Origin: Chondrosia reniformis
Taxonomy: Eukaryota; Porifera; Demospongiae; Chondrillida; Chondrillidae
Assembly (NCBI GenBank): GCA_947172415.1
Contig: OX359197.1
Location: forward strand, 744,001-808,000
DNA: 64,000 bases
Reading direction: 5' to 3'
Below the pieces are notes generated by a model. That model saw only the letters and a list, made by a program, of their open reading frames with translations. It did no database searches and was not told where the DNA came from. Shown here piece by piece: positions 49,305 to 60,864 of this stretch (positions are counted from its first letter, which is position 1; each line of letters begins with the position of its first letter). The position numbers and the translations under genes were made by a program.

Positions 49305-52300
49305 ATGGCGATGGCAATGGAGAAGGGTAAGTTGGAGGGAAAATCTCTAATGATTAGATTTACGTGACGTTGTAACGATTTTTATACTGATATTCTACTG
49401 AAAGATGGAGTTTACTCCGCTTTTAAGACTGCTACTTTGCTGTCGGGTCTCTGTTTTATTTAGTGGTCGCTACCGACTTCCGGTCGCAGTTCTTTCCTAT
49501 GTGTTTAGTGATCACCTGTTCAACGACTGTTGTAGGCAATTCGTTCTAAACTGATATTTCGCTTTTTTTAATCATTTCAGTTCACCAAACCGGACAGACA
49601 ACTGCTTCTGATCGCACTCAACCGAAGGAGACCGCAACTGTTGATATTAGGTAATACTACATAGTCTGTTCCTTTACTTGTGGTAGTGTACTGGGATATA
49701 TTGTGGCTCATCTGCGGTTTCTAGTCACTAATTACAATTTCAATATATACATACCTTTGATTTTGTGGATTATTAGTTTTTATTAATAATTGGAGTTTTA
49801 GTAACATTAAGTTGGAACAAATCTTCCTGTACCTTCTACAAGAAAGACGAGTACAGTAATTGTGGGCCTATTTAAAGGCAAACTGGTGTTCTTCCTGCAG
49901 TATGATTTGATAAGGATTGTTTGTTGCGATCATGATGAAATCCAGAGGTATTATTGAGCAACATAAACATAGATTATTACTGATGAAGACCTACGGGTTA
50001 AAATATTCTATTATCAATAATTTATGTTGCTGTTGCTCAATAATACCTCTGGATTTCTTCTTGTAGCATGTAGTGGCTCTAAGGACAAACTGTTATCTTT
50101 ATTATTTACAGTTCTCTTAGCTAGATCTAGTTAAAGAAGGTATACGTTACCTGTTTTATTTTATATGTTGAATAGCTGAGTTTTGAGGTACAATAATTTA
50201 GTATATTCAACAACTGAATATATAGTATATATTTTGCTATAATAAGTAGTAACCATAACTATTGATACATATAGTCTATTATATGGTTGTACTATAACTA
50301 TTGATCTCATCTTATGTGTACAGTTTGAAGCTAACATTTGAAATCCACATGGACAAGCTTCAGACAGCTGTCATTAGTGAAGTGCCTTATAAATGGAGGG
50401 AGATAGCAACTGCTTTCGGCTTTACTTACAACAAAATGGAAATAATTGAATCAAATAACAATAAAGATCATGCAAGAATGTATGAGACATTCTCTGAATG
50501 GCTAAGGAGGAGTGATGGAACTGGTGGAAAAGAGAGAACTCTCCAAACTGTGTGTGATGTTCTCAAAGACCGTGACTGTGTCATTGAGGTAGACAAGTTG
50601 AAGGATATTCTATCAAAGAGCTGTTAGTCTTTGCCTTAATTAGAACTTTATATTGTGTAAACTGTGAATTTACTTGAAGTCAGTTGGCGGTTATAGTATT
50701 ACAGTTATATGGTCATCACTTTTCAATACTCACTGTATGCAAAATATTTATCACAATATGTAATCTTAGTTTAGCAGTAACTTCTTATTCTTGGAAACAG
50801 TATATAAATCTAGGTTGATTATTTAATTTACAAGAACTTTGGATTAGTTATTTCTGTCCGACTGATATTATATGCATTGTATGGTAAAGAATTCAATCAA
50901 AAGAACAAATATAGCTAATATAAATATATAGATTTAAGAGAGAAATAAATACAATATTACATGTTTGTCTTCTGTCTATTTAACACATGCAGAAGAGTTA
51001 AGGAGTTAACTAATTAATTGCCATATCTTTGGGAATGCATGATGGCCTCAACCTTATATATTGTATTATGTTTTGGCTATATAGTCATCACCTCTGAGCT
51101 ATACTATTACATGTATATAGGTGTACTACTCTGTATAGGTTTATATATGTGTATAGTACATCATAGCCTTTCCACAGATATTGTGCAATTAAGTCCCATT
51201 TTTTCTATATATAGGTTTGAATTACAGTGCTCCTGATGACATGAACTGTACATCACAACTTCCAGTGAGTGCTTTATTTAATAATGAAAATGTATCAATG
51301 ATGTACTTTACTAGCTCCTATGACTTTATAATACAATACACATACTACTTGTGAGGTTTGTATGAGCCATAGACTGATACAACATACGTATATATATATG
51401 TTGGTAGGTAGGTTTTCGATATATTTTTATGTTTTACATTTAACTGACTGCTTGTCATCTGTTTTTAACGGTCGCCATACTCTTGATCTATACATCAAAA
51501 ATGCTTTGCAGTATTCTTCCTACCAACATTACATTTCATACTTAAATATATTATGTTATTACTCAGATTTTCAAGACTTTAACATTAATTTTGGCAAACT
51601 GTATTTATTGCTGTTTAGCGGTCATTGATTTTATAGTGATGTAATTATTCATGAGCCATCTGACAAACCCATGCATACAATTGCATAACAAATAACCATG
51701 GTATACAAGTGGAATGGAGTTTTCTGTCAATAGCTGTGGTATAGATTGTTTCAATATTCTTTCTCTTTTGGGTCCCATGGAGCATAGGAAATGTGTTCCT
51801 GTGAAAACATGTATGACATCTTTGAGACTCACCACAGCTATTTTTCAATTTAACAATTTACCTCTTTATTCTGCCCAAGTGGTGCTCCATTATCCATAGA
51901 TAGATGATCTTTAGTCTGGAAACGACAAAGAAATTGATTACAACCAATCACCCAATTACTACTGAAGCATGATAGAATTAATGTTATGTAGTGATGCTTA
52001 CAAATATTTATTATTGTTTTTTGTTTCATTTTCTCAGGATTCTTTGGTTCCATTTAAGAAGAATGTTTACTTCGAGTATTGCAAGTTCAAATTGGGTGCT
52101 GGAACAACTGACATAAAATATGTCAAACTAGCCATCCTGAAGAACAAGCCCTCAGCTAAGTCTACCACTGGAGACAGTTTAGCAGTTCTAGATGGTTTCA
52201 GAGACTGTGGATCAAAAGGAGAAATAGATAGGTTCATAAATCCGGAGGAATTATTGAAAAATGGCGCTAATAGAATAAGTGTACTCTATGGCCATGCCGG

Positions 52301-55300
52301 TATGGGCAAAACAACTGCCCTTCAACACATAGCCCAGCAAGTAGCTATTCAAAAGTATGAAAGCGATTTCACTCTAATCCTGTATTTCCCACTGCGAAAT
52401 GGCACTGTAGGTAGTGCCACTGATCTGAAAGGCCTCCTTAGCTACTATGGGTCAGATTGCGATATTGCTTCAGTGGAGAAGGAGCTCTTAGATAGAAGAG
52501 GTAAAGATGTCCTCTTGGTGTTTGATGGGGCAGATGAGGCAAAAGAGCTAATAAGAGAGGGTTCACCAAATGTGCTGCTACCTCTGCTGGAGGGTAGGAT
52601 CCTTCCAGAGGCATTCATCATCCTCTCCAGTAGACCTGGAGTATGCCCTGACCTTCAGGAAGGTTGTTCCACCTTTTATGAAATTCAGGGGTTTGATACC
52701 ATATCTATCAAAGCTTTTGTAGAAAGCTTTTTCAAAAATGATCCCCAAAAAGGTGAAGAATTGCTGAAAGCTCTTGAGGAACGGCCAGATCTGATGGCAG
52801 GAGCTTTTGTACCAATGAATGTCTTCATCTTTTGCTCAATCTATGAGCATGGCCAATCCTCCTTCCCACCTACCATGACCAGCTGCTACAAGACCTTTGT
52901 GAGTCAGATATTAGGCAGGGAATCAGGAAAAGAAAATGCAACATGCCGTATCAATTCTGATCTCTCTGGTTTACCAAAGAATCTCACTGATCTTCTTTCT
53001 GGCCTTGCTCAAATTGCTTTCAAAGGTCTCACTGCCAATCCACCTTCTTTCATTTTTACTGAGAGCTCCATTTTAGAGATATTTCCAACCCTCAGTACCA
53101 CTGGAATAACTGACTCCTTCTTCAAAGGTCTCCTCCAGATCCATGCTGGTAAGGTAGGATTCTGTTGTGAATATACCTTCAGCTTCTCTCATGCCACTCT
53201 CCAAGAGTTCTTTGCCGCCTTCCATCTTCAAGGATTGCCAGAGAAGGAACAATTGGAATTTTGGAAATTGCATCTGATGAATCCAACATTTTCCATTGTT
53301 TTGCGATTCTTTGCTGGTCTTACTGGTCTGTCATCGAGAGAGTTGGTGAAGCAGTTGACAAAGCCTCAAGTTGGTGTCTTCAAGAAATTCCTTTCTCTGT
53401 TCACCACAGCTCTGCCATCCAAATGTGATCTTTCTAATCCGCAGCTCCTCTTTCTCTTTCATGCACTTTACGAGTCACAGAACCGACAACTAACTAGAGA
53501 TATTGTCAAGCATTTAAACGATTCCATTAAATTTCATATTTTGCTTTCCCCATTTGATCAACTGGTAGTTTCTGACTGCCTTTCACAGTGCAATCACTTG
53601 CAAAGACTAAAGCTTAATTCCACACTTGCTCAGATCCATCACGATGCAATCAAATCAGCCAACCCCAATGTAGAATTTGTGTTTCCAAGTCGATTTTCCT
53701 TTGACTATTTGTCAGCAAAAGGTTTGTACAGTTAAATCCATTCTATATGCATGCACATACCTATATATGTACATATGTTTTCCACATGTTATGTCATTTG
53801 TCTGTTATTATCCATTTAAATATATTGATATTCATTTCTCTTTCTTCATTATTTATACGTAGGTACATACATGTGTAACATGCAATAAGATTAATTCAGT
53901 TGAACGCCCTCTTTTAATAAGCTAATTAATAGAATTAGTTAATCATTTTGGTACATAATCACATTGCATAATAGAATCAACCTGTACAAGTCCACAATAA
54001 TTGTTTTTCTCTGTCATTTTACCAACAATCCACAGTTTCTTAGCTAATTAATATAATTTGGTATTGATTGGTTCCAATTTTCAAAGCGACAATCTTCTTC
54101 TTTTAATGTCAACCTGTTATATTTAGACTATGTTTCACTAATGTTGCCTGTATTTGTTTACTTGTAGAAGCCCAGACCTTTTCAGATTGCAAACTACCTT
54201 CAAATTATCTATATGTTTCTATTAACAAGAGCACTAGTGTGTGTGCTCTACTTCACCTGGTTGCTATCAAAGGATTAGAACAGTTGGTTCTCTCTATATA
54301 CAACTGTACCATAACAGTGGTGAGTCCCTTTGTGTTGTGAACTTAGTAAATTGTTTGCTATCAAATGGTAAGGTTTGAAAGTTTTTATTAAAGGTGAATT
54401 GTACCATATTAGTGGGTCCATGTATTCATGGGAGCAACCAATTAAGGCCTACATACTTAACACTCAGTAACTGAAACAGTTGGCATATCATCTCAGGTAT
54501 GCATGGTAGAGGTTAGATAGAAACAAAGTTTTTAGTCTGTACTTATACAGTATATGTGTTTTGACAATTTGCAGAAATGGCTTCCAAAAGTATAGTGTGA
54601 CCTTTTAGTTGTGAGACAGTTTTCTTAATCGTTTCCTTTTAATTGACTATTACATATTTAACTTGTTCTAGCAAGTATCAGCTTAACCCAAACATACTCA
54701 GTTACTGTTTTCTAGAGTTGCATACTTGTTATCACGATCTCATAGTCATACCATTATATTATGGCTATGTACTTGAGAGGTTTCACTGTATACTATATGC
54801 TAGTTGCTAGTTATTGTATATCCCTATACGAGTGTGATATCCGGGTTATTGCCCAATTAAGGGTGAGCCGAGGTTGCAAGTGATGACCCAGATATTGTAC
54901 TTGTATCAGGATATAACTGGCTTCTATCCCAAACTGGTGTCATAATTTTGATGTGCATACGCATCACATTTACCAGGCAACGTAACATTGGAAGGCGCTT
55001 AAATTTAAATTTCAATTGTTCGCATCCATGATCCCACTATGGAACTGTGAGGATGGTTGATTTCAAGAGGTGTGCTTTGAAATCTCCATTTTGTTGAGGG
55101 ATGACTGACTTCTGAGCATCATACAAAAGATGCTACTCAAATGAGCATTGGTTGTTGTGTGTGCATTCAATTGATCTCTGTAATTGAATAGATATCATTG
55201 GGCTAATTACCTATTGCCGGGGGATAACTACCATAGCATACATTAGATTCCTTTGATCTGTCCATGCACTGGGAAAGAAGTAATACAATGGATAATCACT

Positions 55301-58300
55301 GGAATTACATTATGCCAAACTGGTCAATAGTTCTGGTCAGTATACCGGTAATGCGGTAATACAGTACCTTTTGGGTTGGTTGTCCAGACCGGACGTTGCA
55401 ATCGGTAAATTGATCAAAAGGTTGGTGACGTCATTCTAGTGGGAACCTTGGTTCAAATGGTAGTCGAGATTACCGATTGCAATGTCTGGTCCGGACAACC
55501 GACCCAAAAGGTACTGTATTGTCCTGGTTATTCTCACGGTAATATTATCGCAGGGAATATGGCTGAATGATTTTACCATGTAAACAATAGTACCGCGAAC
55601 ACCGCGATAATCAGTGCACTTATGGCAACATAGACCATGGACTAAGAACATGCAGCGCAGTTCATAAAAAAGTAACGTTAACCCGCTACTAGCTATCACG
55701 TTTCAGTTAAAAGTTAATGTTAAACATGCAGGTAACGGTTAACTGTTAACTTTTGACCGGAAATCTTGAACAGTTAACGGTTGCTAAAGGTGTAAAATTG
55801 TATATTCCATTAGTGTACAGGCTATATTTTACAGATGATATTGGATTTGCATACCATATACCCTTTATCTAAAGTGTCATCTCACTATATATATTAGTAT
55901 ACCGTATATAGACGATATCGTATTTGTATACTGTACATGCTATGTTTTGATATTAATGATTATTGATAATCGTGATAATCATAATGATTATCTGACACTA
56001 ATCGTGTGAGGGAATTGGGTTATTGTCCAAAACTACTGGTCAAGGTCTAATCTTGGCTTGGGGACTGAAGTCAGTGGCAACCATGATCACCTGGGTATTC
56101 ATAGAATATCAATAGCCTTAGCACAAACATTTTGTAATCAACTCCATTCTATACTACTTGTAAGTAGTAATCACCTGATCTACTTATATATGTGTGCATT
56201 ATTATTCTCTGTATCATTCCTCATATCATACATTTAACTTTACGTGACACACTTGAACTGCATGTTTGCAATGTATAGCTATCCCAAACTGAAGTAGAGA
56301 TGTTATGAAGTGCTAATTGGTTGAATTCTTTGTATTGTTTAAAGTATGCCTGCACTTTACAGGATTCACAGTACACTCAATTGGAAAAGGCTATTCAGAA
56401 CAGCACATTGTGGTGGTTGCATGTTATAGGTGGAGTACCACCTGAATTCTATGAAGCCTTACAAGTTACATCTATTAGAAGTTTGAAAGTTTCCAGTGAG
56501 TTTTATAACACAAACTATAAACATTACATGACTATCATTTACTATATGAATACTTGCAGTTATTGAACACTACAAAGATTTACTTTCATTGATGTTATGA
56601 TTTAATTTTAAGTTTTATTTCATTTTAGAATTATAGATAAGTACAGCTTCATTTCACACTCCATTTTAATAGTCCTTATACTCTATTTGTATAAACTGTA
56701 ATACAGTTTATACATATATACAGTACATGTGTTTGCATGGAGATGATATTGTTTAGTTTAATGTCTATTTAGCAAATAGTAATTTATTATTCTGTTTTTA
56801 CTTATATTTAGTTGCTAATGGACTTGAACTTGTACCTGTAGTCAGCATGACACAATTGAGTAAGCTCTGGTTACAGTACACAGACCCTTTACCAGTTTTA
56901 GACAGGTTATGTCAGAGAGAAGATGCTTTGGAGTACCTTGATATATATAAACCACCAAATTGGGTAAGTATGTGAATGTACGTATATTACGTAATGCATA
57001 TAGTAGTAGGTGGTAATCAATCAATTATTGAGCATCAGCAATACATATGCATATTAAACAGATTTGGATGTTTTGACCCGGACGTCTTCATAAGCAAGAT
57101 GATAATGATCGCAACCAATACTCCCTATAACTTCACAGTAGTAGATATGTGTATATGTTGCTTGACATGTACCATTTGCAGTACATGACAAAGGTAACAT
57201 AGCTTTGTGCACACCCGCCATGTTTGTGAGGTAATCCAAAGAAACTGCTGCAGAGTCTTCTGTGCACAATGCAGAAATCTGTATGTATGTGCTATGCAAT
57301 GAATCAAAGTCAAACTTTATCTTTTCCTTAAGCTTCTTCTAGATTTATAATCATTAGGGCATAGTACACCACATCATTAGGTATTCTGTAACTATACTGT
57401 AGGTTCCCTCTATAGTGGTTGTATTTTTCATTCATAGTTCATTATTATTTATACATGTCTTTTTCAATATTATTCCCTGTACTGTATTGTTCCCTGTACG
57501 TAGTATACACCATGTACTCTAAGGTTATCACAGATTTCCTTGATAGGATTGTGGATTTCTTAAATATTAACTGTGACTATTCTGCAGTGTGCCTTCTGGT
57601 AAACTGTGGAACAACCTTTGTTAAGAAAAGTGGTTCCAAAGCCAGGCTGCCATTCCATGTTTTGTTCCATTCTCAGATTATTTTATATGTATGATTATTA
57701 CACTTGGACTCTCCTTAATGTTCAATACATAGGTAGTTACAGAGATATTGGTATACATAAAGTTTTGTGGGAAATACAGAGGTGGATGCTAGTAAATGCA
57801 CTTATATCAATGTTATAAGTAGCTAAAAAGACTTTAGATTCTGTAATGGATGTTTTAGTTTAAATGCAACCTTTGAAGAAAGTATATAATAAGGTACAAA
57901 TGAATTGGTTGCATGAGATAATATCTCTAAACAATCCACAAAGGAAATCTATAGACCAAAGGAAAGATCTATATTCCTTGATGAGGGCACAGACATAAGC
58001 TTCATAGCCACATCTATAGCTCTTTGCTGTACTGTACATACTCTTTATAGATGGCACAGCGAGTGAATTTGTTTTCTATGCATGAAAGGCATCTTGCAAG
58101 TCATACAAAGAGAATAAAATGTTAGATGTGTAAAGGAATTAGAATTGTTTCAGATCATGTACAAAGCTAATAGTTCAAAGGATTCCTGTGCCCGATATGA
58201 TGATGTTAGTTAGCTAATACAGAAATAAAGTTGTAGATTTGGCCTTTGATATTCTCTAAATTGGTTAGGGGTAAGTGAAAGTTAAAAACACAAATCACAA

Positions 58301-59219
58301 TAGATTAATTGAAAACAGTGTTACTACTTATAGTAGGCTATGTAGCATGTGGTGTTGTATGTTTTCCACAACACTTAATGAAGTGACTTTGTGTGATTGG
58401 CTGATGAAGCCTTTTTAGGTCAAATATTGGAAACAATCATTTGTTTGTTAACCTACTACATATGCTTTGTTTTTAACCTACTAAAATAACACAGCCTGTA
58501 AAATAGTTTCTGTACAACAAAAACTATAATTAATCACTGCCCAAACTTGTCTTGTAATTTGCTTCTGTATACGTCCTTTGACAAAGAGTAAGCAGTTTGT
58601 TCTCATGGATATTGCATGAAATTTGAAATGGATAAATTTAAAACAGTAATAGTAAGGAAATGATGTATTCCTCCTATATATACGTATGTAGAAATTAATT
58701 GTGTTTAAGACAATGAAATGTATACATAATGCAATATGTGTACATTGTACTTGTTATACAGTTAGTTACAGTTAATGTTTATAGTTACTAAATCAGTCAT
58801 ATACATAGTATATACAATTCAAAATTAGTCTACACTCATTTTCATAAAATGTGTCTGTTGTTATATGCCAGGAATTTTAATGTTTTGCATAAAGAACATA
58901 TAAAGTAAACGTCAATCAAATTTATTGTCATGTAGTAGCAGCTTGTAATGTTACATGTTATATTGTTGTGATTACACTTTACATGCAGAAGAGAGACTGG
59001 ACACAAGAAGAGTGTTCTGTTGTTACTACTGTTCTCAGTAAGGCCAAGATTAGAGTGATTGGGATACGGTTTGGTGTTAGCAGATCTAATTGGAGAACAC
59101 TCAGTGATGCACTGGCATATAATGATCATGTGAGGAAAGTGACCCTGGAGGGTGTACCGTATGATTTGAAAGAAGACATCAGGAGAAACCTAGATACAGT
59201 TGAATTGAAATTTTATTAG
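49305..59219 (+). CDS. NLR gene 4: Death-NACHT-LRR receptor, intact
   Basis: Exons: 49305-49326, 49581-49650, 50324-50622, 51215-51264, 52038-53721, 54168-54319, 56363-56495, 56812-56963, 58989-59219. They join in frame to about 930 residues with Death, NACHT (GHAGMGKTT, LLVFDGADEA, LSSRPG) and LRR regions. The Death exon donor is T|gttagt instead of A|gttagt, which changes one junction residue to Cys. The NACHT exon is closest to that of gene 1 over its middle part. Intron 1 has the gene 2 orientation, and intron 6 carries the same MITE as gene 1. Exon 9 starts KRDW rather than DRDW. Confidence 0.88.
49937..50057 (+). repeat. Foldback with hammerhead-like core, unit 4 intron 2
   Basis: Near copy of 16067-16187 at the matching place in the gene, absent from genes 1 and 3. 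Confidence 0.55.
55328..56035. mobile_element. hAT-like MITE in intron 6 of NLR gene 4
   Basis: 708 bp flanked by ctggtcaa (55320-55327 and 56036-56043). Same insertion site and content as 6122-6846. Inner inverted arms are 55359-55408 and 55470-55519. Confidence 0.75.
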
Positions 59220-60169
59220 TGATATGATTGTTTTATTGTATTCTGATCATGACTTACAGTTACTATTTTATATAGTTTGACTACGTAGTCAGTACAGTTA
59301 CTATTTTATATAGTTTGACTATATATAATTATCTGTTACCATATGTATACACTGTACTACAATTGCCAATTTCAAATCCCCAACAATATTATATACTCCA
59401 TAACTATTTGCAATTTATTTCATTTTCTTCCTTTTGTCTCTTCTCAACATCTGATGTTATCATATTTTGATTTTTGTGATTGTTTGTAAGTGTTTGGTAT
59501 TCTGACTTACATTTTGACTCACAATACTTGTGGTTATGTTTGTACTGTAATTGTCCCAACTATATGTGGTGTAATTAAGTTAAACATTATAATATTGGTA
59601 TGTGGCTGCATGCATGCAGAAGTTTATACATGCAGCCCTCAATAACATGAGGTCACAAGTTGTAGTTATGCATTATACATCTATAGTATGGTACAATAGT
59701 ACCATGCAGACCTATATTATACAATACATGCAGATCTAGAATATTAATTAGTATTCACATGGACAGGCATAACATAACTTTGTTGCATGAGGTATATCTA
59801 ATAATTATACATCTATATTACACATTGATCGAATAGGACGGCCATGTATATATACTCTGGACATGCAGCTATATCTTTTTAACTATATTATCTAGAGCAT
59901 ATCTATATATGGCTAAACACTGCATACAAAACAGAAATATTATATCTTTTCAAATTCGTACGCGTGTTCTGTATTTGCGGTCGGACCGGAGTATGATATA
60001 TATAACTGCTGGCCTACATTTTAAACATGATAAGTGCCTAATATCATTTTCTATAGCTAGTAACCACAAAAATGCAACAAGGGCGCTAACCGTCAATCAA
60101 ATTCATTGTCATGTAGTAGCAGCTTGTAATATTACATGTTATATTGTTGTGATTACACTTTACATGCAG

Positions 60170-60388
60170 GACAGAGACTGGACACAAGAAGAGTGTTCTG
60201 TTGTTACTACTGTTCTCAGTAAGGCCAAGATTAGAGAGATTGAGATACATTATGGTGTTAGCAGATCTAATTGGAGAACACTCAGTGATGCACTGGCATG
60301 TAATGATCATGAGAGGAGAGTGTTCTCCAATTAGATCTGCTAACACCATAATGTATCTCAATCCTTCTAATCTTCGCCTTACTGAGAA
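60170..60388 (+). pseudogene. Second copy of LRR exon 9 with inverted duplicate, unit 4
   Basis: Left arm 60213-60283 and right arm 60318-60388 match at about 68 of 71 positions around a 34-bp loop. The frame from acceptor 60170 is open to a TAG inside the right arm (60332-60334), giving a tail ending RRVFSN if used as a terminal exon. Confidence 0.8.
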
Positions 60389-60864
60389 AGCTACATACAG
60401 TTAAAACTTATGTTTACTAATTCTGCTACATTCAGTTGAATTATAAACTTATTAATTTTTGATGTGATTGTTTATATATATGTAATTGCTTGGTAGTTTG
60501 ACTTGTGTAATTACTGATAACGTTTGTAATACTTGTGGTTTTATGTTTAAAAAATTGTATATTGCAATTGCAAGTTTCTAATCCCCAACAGTATAATTAA
60601 TTATTTATAACATGGCTGCATGCATGCAGAATTACGTAGAAGTGTATATACCATATAAATGTATATTCTCTTATATTTAGTATGTATGAGGCCTAAGTTA
60701 TTATACAAATTTTAGGTACATGTATAGTGTGTTGTGATGTGATGTTAATTATAACTTGACATTGATTGGTTAAAAATGCCATCAGTAACAAATCAAAATT
60801 GGTAAACATAATATTGTTCAAAATTCCTATATACTCCAAAACTGTATATCTATATAGTTGCAAT

